The notes: generated from the sequence alone by a model not told the origin. Positions 23,330 to 34,928 are shown, numbered from the stretch's first letter. The stretch: 64,000 nucleotides of DNA from Casuarina equisetifolia (GCA_028551475.1 CM052355.1:14653543-14717542), one strand, 5' to 3'. Translations and numbers: made by a program.

Positions 23330-25945
23330 CAAACCATGAGTTACTACCCCTTTACATAGGATAAATAGTAAGTCCACCAAATGGTGGCTTATGATTGCTA
23401 TCCCCTTGTGTGGGGTAGGCAATGGGTCCCACTCATGTTGATGACAACATAGATTCGAGTAAGAGAGAAAGTCACAATTTTTTCCTTAGGAAAACAAGTG
23501 AAAGTTTCTTTCCCTATAAGAACACCTGATTATTTTTTTCATTAGGTTAACCTTTTAAGTTGAAATCTAAACTCATGGCACTAAGTTTGGCATGGTAAGG
23601 ACAAAAGAATACAAAGACAATGAGTAACATACTAGCCCATTGGCTTGCCCAATGCACAAAGAGAAACATACTTGTCCAAGTACTTTTTCTCTCTTCAAAT
23701 TAGTTTATAGAAAGGATAGTTTTTTTTTTCATATGAAAAAAATATTAAGATAAGCTTCTCCATCTAAACCATCCTACGTGCTCAAGCTTAGTTTTTCACT
23801 TGAAGATTTTAATTATATTTGGTATTCAGGTGGCAAGAGATGAATTGGTCAAGCTTAGTCATATGAAGGCCACTTCAAGAGGAAGGTCAAGATGCACATT
23901 TTACATAAATAATTGGTCAAGCAAACCGCTTTTCTCGAGCACGAAACATCACCATTGCAACTCATTTTGTAATTATTCAAAGTTATACATTGTCAGTCTC
24001 GACCCCAAAATTCATGTTACAGTACACATGCCACTCTCCATTCCTTCGCATTTGGCACAAAACCCTATCTTGGATCTCGTGATGTGCATCATTTCAATCG
24101 TTGACGTTCTAGAAATAATAGAAAACTCCGGAGGTGGGAATCAAGTACATCGGTGACCACTCGATTTCTCATGGTGCCTTGAAAGAAATTTCTGTCTGAT
24201 TTGATTTCATCATCACTTTCAACTGTTCAAAATTTCTTGATTAGTGATATCATAGTTCAAAATTTCTTGTTGCATTAAGAAGATTGAAGCACAAGATTGC
24301 TGTTTATACATTGGAAACCATGCCGCAAAAATCCAAAATTCATATCGCAGGCCAAACCCCGCGGTGGATGAGTTCTGGCCGCCAAAAATCTTCCAAACAG
24401 GGGGCAAACACAATGACTAATTTTCCGCACGACACTCGGAAACCCCAAGAATGGGCCACGTCCTCGGCATTCAACGGTCTCATTTCTGCTCCGTAGGAGT
24501 GCAGACCAAGTCTCACAAAGAGAGAGGGAGAAATGGACTTAACAGAACTAAGAGAAGCAATAGAGGAGATGGAAGTAATGGACGCCCACGCCCACAACAT
24601 CGTCGCTCTGGACTCCACTTTCCCTTTTATAAGTTGTTTGTCTGAAGCCGGTGACGAGGCCTTGGACTTTGTGCCTCACCGCCTCTCCTTCAAGGTACTC
24701 ACTCTACCTGCACTATTTTTTTTCAGGCATCTTGCGAAGTTAGAACTTGGTTGGGTTGACTCTCGCGAGCTACCTGTTTGTAAACCAGCCAAGCTCGACT
24801 TAGAGCGATCTAGTCGCCAGTTCTAACTTTGCTTCTATCTTGCAAACCCAATCCCACGTTCTATAATTGTATAGAGTTCGTTCTAGACTCTTTAAGCTGA
24901 CTTGCAGTTCAATCCTCTGCCTTTGTTTCAAGTATGTTTTAAGCTGTCCTGCAAATTGCTCGTTAGACAATTTTAAAAGAAAGAAGGAAAAAGCAAGGAA
25001 AAATAACATTTGTTGATGGTGTTAGCAGCAGAAGATAACTTAGAAATGACTTCTCTAGCAACTAAATTTGGTTTACCTACCTTCTTAGGTTTTCCTCGTT
25101 GTATTTATATTATTATTTTTTGTATAGTTAATTTCTATATAAAATATATCAAACTTAGGCTTGTATATAATGGAGTAGTGATGTATGGCTCATAAACACA
25201 ACAAAATCGATAACATATTGAATTTGCTCATTTCGTTGCCTTTTTCTTTTCTTTTCTTTTCCTTTTATCACATCTTGTGAAAGTTAAAGACAGTTTTTTT
25301 TTTTTAATATATGGTTGAGCTGCTTTGTGAATATCTCAAATAGTTCATTTGCACACAAGAAGGTCATGACAATATCGAGTTGTCATTTTTTTTTATTAGC
25401 TTTCATGCCAGCCATGGTAGTAAGGACAATTTGTTATTTTCTTCCGTTTGTATTTATCCTTGTTCCATATGCAAGGTTGTGGGAACTAGAGACCTTGTTG
25501 TTTGTCATTTCTGCAACTTCTTCCCTAAGATTTGTCTAAAATGATGAAATATAGTTCTACTTTTAATTATACTCGGTCTGTCCCAAATAATTTTATTGTA
25601 CGTGACCTTTTCTGTATCTCATGCGTTGTAGATATCTCCATGTCTACTACATTGAGGAGATATCGATGGCCTACTTTTTTATTTTATTTTATGTTTTGTT
25701 ATCTTGCTGTACTATGTAGTTAAAACCCAAATGTTTTTTCTTTAGGTACTTTTTTATTTTTAAAACCATTTAAAGTTGAGTATAATATATGCTTTGATTA
25801 CGATTTATTTTTCACAAAGTCACATCATATGGTATAATTTAACAATTAAAAAACATAGATTTTCCTGTAATGTAAATTACACAGATATAACTTATTGTTA
25901 ACGTAAAGAAATAGATTTTCCTGTAAACGGAAGAAAACAGGTTTC
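23330..25945 (+). repeat. duplicated block: NodGS 5' region, copy next to TLP4
   Basis: Collinear with the NodGS locus. 23330-24530 matches NodGS upstream DNA (about 39690-41250), 24533-24694 matches exon 1, 24695-25074 matches the start of intron 1 (to about 41790), and from about 25310 onward it matches intron 2 (about 42880-43420). Exon 2 and most of intron 1 are missing, replaced by sequence shared with 18786-18960. It ends directly at the TLP4 3' end. Confidence 0.8.
24533..24694 (+). pseudogene. orphan copy of NodGS exon 1
   Basis: A 54-codon open copy of NodGS exon 1 with its ATG, the DAHAHN motif and the donor site GTACTCAC intact, and a few replacements (for example EVMDAH for ELVDAH). 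No exon 2 follows, so it cannot give a functional protein. It may still be transcribed, since the adjacent upstream DNA is also a copy of the NodGS promoter region. Confidence 0.9.
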
Positions 25946-25950
25946 AGATA

Positions 25951-26974
25951 TCAAGCACAGAATGTGACAAGATAACCGCCACCGGTGGTGCACGTAAACG
26001 TGCTGCTTTTGTCGTCGTAGGCGTAGCTGTAAGCCTGAGGACACTGATCCTTGAAAATTTTAGAATACTTCGTCGGTTGACATTTATCAGGGGTACCATA
26101 TTCGCCGGTGCAGCAGTACTGAGGCTGATTGAAAGCCCCGCATGCGCTCTTGCACGCGATCACGCTGCCATCGGACCCTTTCACCGCCAACTCCGCCGGG
26201 CAAGCCTGGTTGACGTTACCGGGACAACTTGTGCTTTTGCAACCAGCGGAGCCGCCTTGAGGGGCTACTGATACGGGCAAGTTGAAGCCATCAACGAGGC
26301 TGACATCGTAGAAATCTTGTCCACCACTTCCTGATAGAGTGAACTCGACGAGTGAGGCTGGCGGAATGCCGCCCGCTCCGTTGCAGGGGACTTGGCCCGA
26401 GGCACAGTCGGCTGTAGCACAACTGAATTTTCCGCTGGCACTTGAGCATTGGGTTCTAGCCCACACTCGTCCTGACCAGTTAGGAGGAACGTCAAGGGCT
26501 GATGAAGCTCCGGCGGCTAGCTCGAGCCCTGTTGATGCTAACTGAGGTCTGCCAGCGCCGGTTAGGGTAGCGGGCCATATTGTGAAGGTGCACTTGTTTG
26601 TGATCGTGAATTTGACTGAGCGAACCCCTGCATACACACATTATACAAACTCCTTCCAGTCAATCTCCCCAGACACCATAATAAATAAAGGAAATAAGTT
26701 TTGCCAAATCCTCGACGAAAAACAACGAAACAAAGGGGAAAAAAAAAAAACAGCCTCTTTATGAATCATTTATGGTGATGTCTAAGTATGAAAGATCATA
26801 ATGAGGGCATACAGAGAAACAAAAAGGCCTAAGAAAACGTATTGTTGCAGAAACGCAAATCAGAAAGCTCACGATCCAGAGAACGGAAAACCAGTGGGAG
26901 AGGAAGGGCTAGAGGTGCTTACCGGAGAAGCATACGAAGAAAATGCAAAGGCAGAGGAATGTTTGGGCGTCCAT
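25951..26974 (-). CDS. thaumatin-like protein (PR-5 family), TLP4
   Basis: Two-exon TLP of 242 residues. Exon 1 is 26974-26923 and exon 2 is 26627-25951, with a phase-1 GT-AG intron. The signal peptide starts MDAQTFLCLCIFFVCF and the mature part near VRSVKFTITNKC. It has [37 protein letters not shown] and [11 protein letters not shown], 16 cysteines and the acidic-cleft residues. It ends TFCA rather than the usual TFCP. Paralogue of TLP3. Homology between their upstream regions stops about 55 bases before the start codon, just short of the TLP3 TATA box, so TLP4 may have lost its core promoter. Coding sequence intact; expression uncertain. Confidence 0.9.
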
Positions 26975-27074
26975 TATTCTCAGAGATGATGATCTCTATG
27001 GATGCTGGAAGTCAATATAGGAACGAAGTAAACACCAACAACGCTTCTGCCCTTTTCAAGTGTCAACAGAGGCC

Positions 27075-27540
27075 GATGTTGTCAACCGTTTTTTGAGTTT
27101 ATCCATTGTAATTTAGTAACGTTTCTGTTCTGTAAGCTGTTAATCAGTTATTTGCAGCTCCTTAATCTTAATCCTTCTCTTTAGACTATAAATAGAGAGC
27201 TTGGCCTGAAATTCAAGTCACTACATTATCTCACTTGAATGGGGTTACACTTTTTTTGCTTCATTTATCTTGATGGTATCCGAGCTGGAAGTGTATATCT
27301 AGTTCTAGAAATCATCTCCTTTTCTAACAAACACCTTACAATTTTCTACCTCCCGAAACCAAACTCTCCTATGTTTTCGTCTCTTAAAACAGACCAATAT
27401 TTGATCCTCACAAACACCGTTCAATCTTTCTGCCCCCGACAATAAAAATAGTAAGAAAAAAAATCCGAAAATAGAGCAACATTGCTTACCCGTTCCCACA
27501 ACAATGGCAGACAAACCAAAATATCCGAGGCCATATCATT
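27075..27540 (+). mobile_element. left end of a copia-type element (LTR, PBS, leader)
   Basis: A TATA-like CTATAAATAG (27186-27195) in an LTR-like stretch is followed by TGGTATCCGAGC at 27274-27285, one mismatch from the tRNA-Met primer-binding site, then a leader and an ATG at 27503 (MADKPKYPRP) as in copia gag starts. The frame soon breaks. The LTR's left boundary is uncertain. Confidence 0.45.
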
Positions 27541-27749
27541 TTGAACTTATGGAAGAGGGAATCCAAAGAGTGTAGAAACGTATGGTGGGGGAGACTGATG
27601 GAATTCTAATTCAATGATTTCCCGATGGGTTTCAAGATTAGGGAAGTAGATCCATAGTTTACTGCACAGCTAATTTTGAGAAAGTATAAAATGTTGTAAG
27701 ATATTCTCGCCTCTTCATCCTTGCCCATGGAGACTCAAACGAAGGAGAC

Positions 27750-29430
27750 ACACATGCCGGTTTGCTGACAGGCACATGCGGCTCAGACTTCTTCATTGGA
27801 GATAGGTTAGTTTAGATTATTTTGAAGCCTATATCCTATGTCCTACCATGGAATCACAAAGAGACAAAGAAATGATAAATAAATAAATAAAAACAATAGA
27901 GTTTTCATTGATATTTAAGTTTGTTTTACAATGTAGGCTTACTAGATATTATATACATAGCACAAGATTCATGCTCTCTGCAAGCTCGTTAAAGGCCCCT
28001 TCACATTAGCCTTCTCCCTAAATATTTATGTAACATCTCACTCTCTTTACAAAAATTTTGTCTTCAAGATTTGATCTAATAAACAAGTTTAGAAAATAGG
28101 TTCAACCCATGAAAAACATCCTAATAACTAATAAATTATTTATTTATAAACAGATGAATCATTTAACAAAAGAAGCCTATAACAAGTATTTACATTATAT
28201 TTGGAAGGTTCTACTAGGTATAAATGAATTATCTTAAACAATTGAATAATCAAGAGAAAAAATATGTTAGATGATCAAGGTTGTTAAATATAAAAGTTTT
28301 GTAGCATTCATGTTTAGTATATCATTTAAAGTTGCTTTATATTACATTTGGAGGTAAACAAATAAAAGAAGATTTAATTGTAAAAATTTAGACAAGTCGA
28401 CTATTATTGATAAAATTAAGAATAATGTAAGATGAAAAATTTCAACAATTAGGAAAGTGAAGCTTGTAAATTATAATAAGTTTTTGTAATAACATTAAAA
28501 TTTACCAAATGTAGGTTTTGAGTATAAATGCGAATGTTGTAACTGAATAATTATATTTTCTTTGGTGATATATAATACTGGAACTTTCATATATAAAAAT
28601 AAATAAATAAGGGGTACATTCTATCGCTTCAAGAAAGTGGCCAAAGAATCTTCTAGAGGCTGACCCTTATGGGTGAATAGCGGCTTGAGGGTAGCAATGC
28701 CCTTGAAATCTAATGGTTGTTCTCCTCCCTACAAGTGATGGTAGATCTCTTATCTTGCCTGGTTAAGCTATCAGGAACAGCCAAATCTGATGTTTGTCGT
28801 GGCCAAACCTCTCATTCGTGCAATGCATAAGTCCATGCAACACCCGGTCAGTTGGTTCTAGATCTATACCTTTAGGTGGCCAATAATCAGACTGGTTCAG
28901 GGTGAGTGGCGAGGGCTTAAAAACTCAATTGGAGGCATGGTTGATCTCCTCTCCATCCTATGATGACTCCTTTCTCACTGAAGCAAGAGATTTGGCCAAT
29001 CATTAGTTAGAGGTGGGTGCCAGGAGCTCCTTTACCTTAGTCCGCTAGTTTCAATTGTCGAGTGACTCAGGACAATGGCCAAGCCTAGACTCCCTAGCTT
29101 GTTGGTCCTGCTCTACCCACACCCATCTCAGTTCCCACAATTGGCCTTGAAATGCCTCTAATGTTCTCCAGTCCACAATCAAGCCAATTGTTAGGACAAG
29201 GCTCTGGTACCAAGTTACCAAGTGTCACGTGCTGGTTTGGCAACTCTTGCATGAGGCCCAAACTTCCTCTTTGGAGATGGATTGTTTTCGATTATTTCAA
29301 AGCCCATACCCTAAGTCCTATCATAGATTCAGAGAGATGATAAAAAAAGAGTTTCTATTAATATTGAATATGTTTTACAATGTAGGTTATAGGATGTTAT
29401 ACAAACATTTGCAAGCGTCTAATGCCGATT
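27750..29430 (-). mobile_element. decayed LTR element, minus orientation
   Basis: Segments 27750-27960 and 29222-29430 are diverged direct repeats. Shared phrases include TTGGAGAT(A/G)G, GATTATTT(T/C)(G/A)AAGCC, and AATATGTTTTACAATGTAGG or its variant TTTACAATGTAGG. On the minus strand TGGTACCAGAGC (29212-29201) looks like a tRNA-Met primer-binding site placed ten bases from the right LTR start (TGTCACGTGC on the plus strand). The interior shows no clear coding sequence. Confidence 0.5.
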
Positions 29431-29559
29431 CCTTGTTAATGTGCCACTATAGGGACACACTAGCTGTAGGCTTACTAGAGGATGCTAGGACTCACTGTAA
29501 GGAAAGGTCCAAGAGAGTTGTTTCCCGGTGATCCTTTACAGAAGAAGCTAACAGATGTC

Positions 29560-29951
29560 CAGGATGTACTAATATAATTCCCGAATCCTCCAAATGGCAA
29601 AGCAAGCTCATCAATGGATAAGAAAGTTCCTCGGTGGAGCTCTCGGTCAGATTGCTTGTCTAGGTTTCATGGATTTAAAGAGGAAGCATCTTACTACATA
29701 GGGTACTTCACAAAGTAAGTGATGATGATTTCAGGGCAATCGGCATAGTTGGTACAAGCTGGTATTAATTGACGTTCAACGAGGTGAAGGACTACTTTGC
29801 AAGGATCTGGTTCTGCATGTCACAGCAGCCTGACGAAGATGATGGACAAAAAACACGTCATGGCACGAAGGACTGCTTTCTGGATGATCTTCTTTATACA
29901 AAGTATATAAAGCTTAGCCTGTTTTTACAGTATTTAGTAACCTACGTATAG
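29560..29951 (+). pseudogene. scrap of an NLR NB-ARC domain with broken P-loop
   Basis: The plus strand reads HGFKEEASYY, then after a frameshift DDDFRAIGIVGTS, then WY and a stop (TAA 29766-29768), then FNEVKDYFARIWFCMSQQPDE. In plant NLRs this stretch is FRAIGIVG, the GxGKTTL Walker A, then the (N)EVKDYF..RIWVCMS RNBS-A-like region. Here the Walker A Gly-Lys-Thr core is deleted. It is oriented opposite to the NLR-like locus at 31193-34928, which lacks an NB-ARC domain. Confidence 0.6.
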
Positions 29952-31192
29952 AATCCCAATATACATATGACTCCCTAGCATTACTCATACAATTAATAAC
30001 TAATGCTCTTACATACATGTATAAAATACAATTAGATTGTTTTTACATACTCTCACATACATGTGTAAAATTTAATTCGTTAGGATAAATCAAATTTGAC
30101 GAGGCAATAGACTTTGTTAAGAGATATGCACTTGTCACGCAAAAGCCTCATGTCCATTCCTTAGTAAAATTATATACACAAATGAACTTAAAAAAAAAAA
30201 AAAAAGAACTAAAACTAAAACAGAAATTAATTAAAAGAAATCTTTAACCTTCAATAAAATCATACATCTCCAAAGGCCAACCATCGACAGAAATAAATAA
30301 CTAATGTCTTCATAAACCATAGCGAAACAAACTTAATAAAAAACGACAGGCAAGCAAAGCCACAGAGTATCTTCGAAATAGCCATCCGCAAGTTAGGCAG
30401 TTCCCAGCAATAGGCTTCAACTTGACGGGTGAACATTCAGCTCTAAAAAGGTCCAACATTGAATATGGTTAAACAAAGTCGATTACTGGAGGAAACATGA
30501 AATTCTACGAGAATTTTAGAGGAGGAAATGTCAATGTGATTATCAATGAAACAACGTAGCCAAAAACTTCTTCAAGTGACATTTTGTGGATAATCCATAC
30601 CAGCCTCGATCTCAATCATGTAGGCTCAATTTCATTAATTGACTTCCAGGTTTAATTCCGAAAATTTAGCTTGAAATTCATTCTTCATTAGCATCAATTC
30701 TCAGTTTAGCCATGGTCTATAATTAATCATTATAAGCGTCGATTAAAGATCTCATGTCCATATTTAAGCCACATATTTTCAGGATCAGCAATCAGAGTTA
30801 TGAAACAAAACCCCAAATTGGCCTAAGCAAATTATCATCTGACTTCTTCAATTAATTTGATTAGCCAAAATAAAATGAAGATCAACTACCAGTTTCATAA
30901 TAGCTCAAGAATTTGAAGAAAGCGCAACCAGAACAACAAAATGCCTAAATAATGTAACCAACAATACTTTTTTTCAATTACAGCATCACATCATAACATA
31001 AACAAACTAGCTTAGAGCATTCTCAAAATCATTCCTGACCCAATATCATTTCAGAACTTAACCTATTAATTCTATACCCTATTTGTCAGTGGTCAACATA
31101 CGAATCCATGATTTTCCTAATAAGCCATCTAATCCCTATTTTCTAGTCACGTGTAGTTTCTTCAAAAGAATAACAAATGCTCCAATGTAGGT
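29952..31192. other. intergenic, no gene recognised
   Basis: AT-rich with an A run near 30190. No open frame of note. Part may be 3' flank of the NLR-like locus. Confidence 0.35.
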
Positions 31193-34100
31193 CTACCAGG
31201 AGCGATTGTACACACATGAAACAGAAATGAGTTCAGAAATTGGGGCATAAACATAACGTACCCGTGATAGTCTTAAGTCAACCTGGGAGGAACACCTTTG
31301 GTAGTCACTAATTTCGTTCAGCCAGACTCCATTCTCGTTAGATGGAAAGAAAGTGAGCTCAGGGCACTTGAATTTCTCTACGTAAGCCAAGAGTGGAAAT
31401 CATGACCTAACTTTTGTCCAATCCATCTTCAAGTTATTCAAGAACTTCAGACGTAATACCTCAACGTTCTCCCACTTGTGATCCTCTTGAGCTGGATATA
31501 GATTCTGGAGTTCGCCCCCCCTAATGTAGAGCTTCTTTAGTTCAGGAAGATTCCTAGGCAGCAACAGACGGGGTGCTTCCTTCTTCGGATAACACTTCAG
31601 GTCCAATTTTTGTAGTTTCTTAATGGTTGTCTCACCTGTGTTGCCTTGCTCATTACGGGCAGGCTTCCATAATCTTGTACACCTTCCTTTCTTTTGATCT
31701 TTGGCATCTTTATCAGTCTGAGCTACTGGTCCCCAAGTAATTGTCAGCTTTTGAAGCTCTTCAAAATTGGAGAATTTTTTCACATCATCATTTGTAGGGA
31801 ATTCACGCATGTTTGTATAGACTCCCAATTTCCTCAGCTTCTCCAATTTTGATAAATCCTCGAGAGCACAAGATTTTGCATTTGAATTGACGACAAACCC
31901 CTTAAAAACTTGGAGTTTTGATAGAGACTTAATTGTTTTGGGCATAACATTTAGTAGGTAACACTCAGATATATCCAAATAGGTCAACTCCTCGAGTAAA
32001 CCTATCTTTTCTGGAAGTTCCTCTAGATTGTTACAAGCTCTAATATCCAAGAACCTCAAACTTCTGAGCTTACATATAGAATTAGGAAGCTTTGTAATTC
32101 GAGAAACTGCTTGGAGGCTGAAAAACTTCAAAGTTTCATATTCTCCAATCCTTTTAAAAACTCAATGTTCTCCATCTCAATATGATGCTTATCCGAGGTT
32201 TGCCACCTTCCCAAATAAAGAACCTTAATAGTCTTCAACTTTGAGAACCACTCTGGGTGGAAAAAGTCAGGATAAGGCTCATTAACATTGAATATCGTTT
32301 GCACTTTCTCCGGATCAAACTCCTTAAAAGGGGTTTTGTTCTTTTTAGTGCTTCCTTTTTCCAAGCCCTCGGAAGATCCATAGACCAATCCAACACCTAC
32401 TTGCCCTAACTGCTGGAAAAGCTCTTCTCTCAACTTCTTGCACAGTTTCTGCAACTCCTCATCAAATTTTTTGGAGCTTCTTTTCCCCAACCCCTTGGAG
32501 AATCGACTGCTCAATTCAGCTCCTATTTCCCCAAACATCTTAGAAGATCCAATGATCCATTCAGGGCCTATTTCCACCAACTCCTTAGAAGATCCAAAGA
32601 CCGATTCAGTGTCTATCTCCCCAAACTCCTTAGAAGATCCAGTTACCAATTGAGCGCCTATTCTCTTTAACTCCTCAGAATATTCACAAACCGAATCATA
32701 GCCGTTTTCCCTAGACTCTGAAGAATGTCTATCAACCAATTCAGAGATTCCTTTCAATTTGGAAAGTTTCTTTGCGAACTCCTGAAAAAATCCAATGGTC
32801 AATTCTCCGTCTCTTTCCCATTTTAGCAATCTCTCAACCAACTGAGCTCCTATTTTCATTTTCGGTAATCTCTTGATGTTTTCGTTTTCGATTTTTGTTT
32901 CCCGCAATCTCCTGAAGAACTCAGAATATATTCCTATTTCAATTGATCTCTTGAGCAAACCAGAGTTTCTTTTCTGTGAATCCTTGCAAAATTTGTAGAC
33001 CAATGCGCAGTCTATTTTCCCCGGTTCCTCGGAAGACTTGCCGCCTAACTTAGGGTGTATTTCCTGCAATAACTTGGCCAACTCAGAGCCTATTCCTATC
33101 TCCTGCAATCTCTTGACCAACTTATCATCCAAACTTATTTCCTCCGCCAAACTCTTGACAAACTCAGAGTCTCCGTTCCTTGAGTCCTTAGGCAATATCT
33201 TGAACAACTCAGAATCTATTTCCAACAATCTCTCGCCTGACTTTGCCGCCTCTTCTATGTCCTGCAATCTCTGGACTAATCTCTCGACCAAAGGCTCCAT
33301 TTTTATTTCCTGCAATCTCTCAAAAAATGCAGAGTTTCTTTTTCCCAGCTCCTCAGAAGTTGTAGAGTCGGAAGTTGCAGGGTCCATAACCTCTTGCAGC
33401 AATTTATTGACCAAGTCTGGTTTTATTTCTATTTCTCGCAACCTTTGGACCAATGCAGAGTCTCTTTTTCTCGAGTCCTCGGGAGGTCTCTTGCCGAATC
33501 TATTGACTACACATGCTCCGCTAAAATCTCTCTTGACCAGCTCACAGCCTCTTTCACCTGAACCATTAGAAAGTGTCCCGAGCAATTCAGAGATTCTTTT
33601 CAGGGCCGAGATTTTCTTCACCAACTTCAGGTAAAATCCATCAAATATACATGCTCGGTAGGAGTCACTACAAATAGCAGTCGGATACCCTTTCTCCACA
33701 TCAAAATCAAAGAAATTAGCTTCTTTGGCAAGTACAATCACCGCTGATCGGACGAAAGGATTCATAATATACCTGTTCACGACAAACCTGCCTTCTTCAT
33801 TTACAGGCTCAATGCAATCCTTCTTTACTAACTCTTTGAAAATTCTATCAGCTTCTTCGTACGGAACTTCAGCATCCGCTTCATCTTCGCTCAAAAGGCC
33901 TTCTGAAATCCACCATTTTATCATAAAACTCTTCCTCACGATCTCATTTTCCGTAATTGCCGCAAAACACAACAAGCACATCCTTGTTCTGAGCTCAAGA
34001 CTATTATAAACCACGCGAAAGTTGTCGAAGGTTGTGCTCTCCAAAAGTTTGGAATGGAAATGTAAGTCTGGCAATTCATCAGCCCCCTCGGTTTTATCAG

Positions 34101-34928
34101 ACCGATCGCCACCCCGTGCCCGTTGATGGGCATCCTTGGAGGACAATGTATAGGGCAATGGGATGCGGAGTTTCAACTCTAACACATACTTGTTGATGGC
34201 ACGAAGTTTGCCTGTGAGTTTCTTGGAAAACAAGACATCATTAGGAAGGAACAAAAACCCAGAGAGGCGATCTATAAGATTTCCCAGATGAATGGCTTTT
34301 GTCGAAGGTTGTCCTCGAAAGTCTCGAGATTTTTTAAGGAATTTGTTATGTAATCCAGCTCGTTCTTCAACTTCTCGGTGTGGTTCCGTATGCTCTGATC
34401 AGATTGCTGCCAGATGGCGCCATTGCCGTCGTTGCGTATGTTTTCATTTTTTATTTCGGAGAGGGAATCCCGGACTTTCCCGAGGATGACGAGAAGCTTG
34501 GATATGCGGCAATGTTTGTAATTCGAAGGGATCTGAAGTTTCAACTGGGACACGATCTCAGTGATATCAGGAAGGTTGTCTAGGAGTTCTCGATCAGTCG
34601 AAGGTTGCAAACTCTCCGAGGGAAATTGTGATAAAAGATTTTGGATCAGTCGACGGGCCTCGTCGTTATCCTTGAGTTGATTTAAGGAACAGATAATGTC
34701 ATTCAGATCGTTCTTCAACGTCTTGGTTTGGTTGTGTATGCTTTGATCCTCCACCTGACTAGAATGGACGGCGCGGCTGCCATCGTTGCTTCCTTTGTCA
34801 GTTCGGTCTAGAGGGATGAAGTCTCGGACTTTCAGGAGTCTGGCCAGAAGCTCGGATACGTCGCAATCTTTTACATCACGACCAATCAAACTGACAGAAG
34901 CACCTCCGGATTGCTCAGGCGATGCCAT
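31193..34928 (-). pseudogene. NLR-related locus: winged-helix-like plus repeat insert plus LRR, no NB-ARC, three frame lesions
   Basis: Three minus-strand frames make one reading. 34928-34272 (218 residues) holds two tandem copies of a roughly 100-residue helical unit (SELLARLLKVRD.. and SKLLVILGKVRD..). 34254-32128 holds a winged-helix-like segment (SLELRTRMCLLCFAA, IKWWISEGLL, MNPFVRSAVIVLAKE, about residues 83-180), a long charged repeat insert (about 255-480 and 535-590) and the pre-LRR segment VLYLGRWQ. 32131-31400 holds leucine-rich repeats (ITKLPNSICKLRSLRFLDIR, LTYLDISECYLL), and after an in-frame TGA (31400-31402) the expected C-terminus LAYVEKFKCPELTFFP. Two single-base frameshifts (near 34290 and 32135) and the TGA break it. 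The best family match I know is the RPP13-like-4 / At5g45510-type group. It may be a pseudogene, or intact with base-calling errors. Confidence 0.7.
32487..33489 (-). repeat. degenerate protein repeats coded inside the NLR-like locus
   Basis: Type A (33489-32817) repeats a pattern like DSxKRDSALVxRLxEIxIxxxLVxxLLQEI about five times with drift. Type B (about 32652-32487) repeats GSSKEFGEID / GSSKELVEIG / GSSKMFGEIG / RFSKGLGKRS with a 16-residue step. Both lie between the winged-helix-like and LRR parts. Confidence 0.75.

Noticed and set aside
33038-33634. 198-codon open frame on the plus strand
   Set aside because: It is antisense to the repeat insert of the NLR-like locus. Its Ser/Asn/Leu-rich repetitive reading is explained by the minus-strand repeats.
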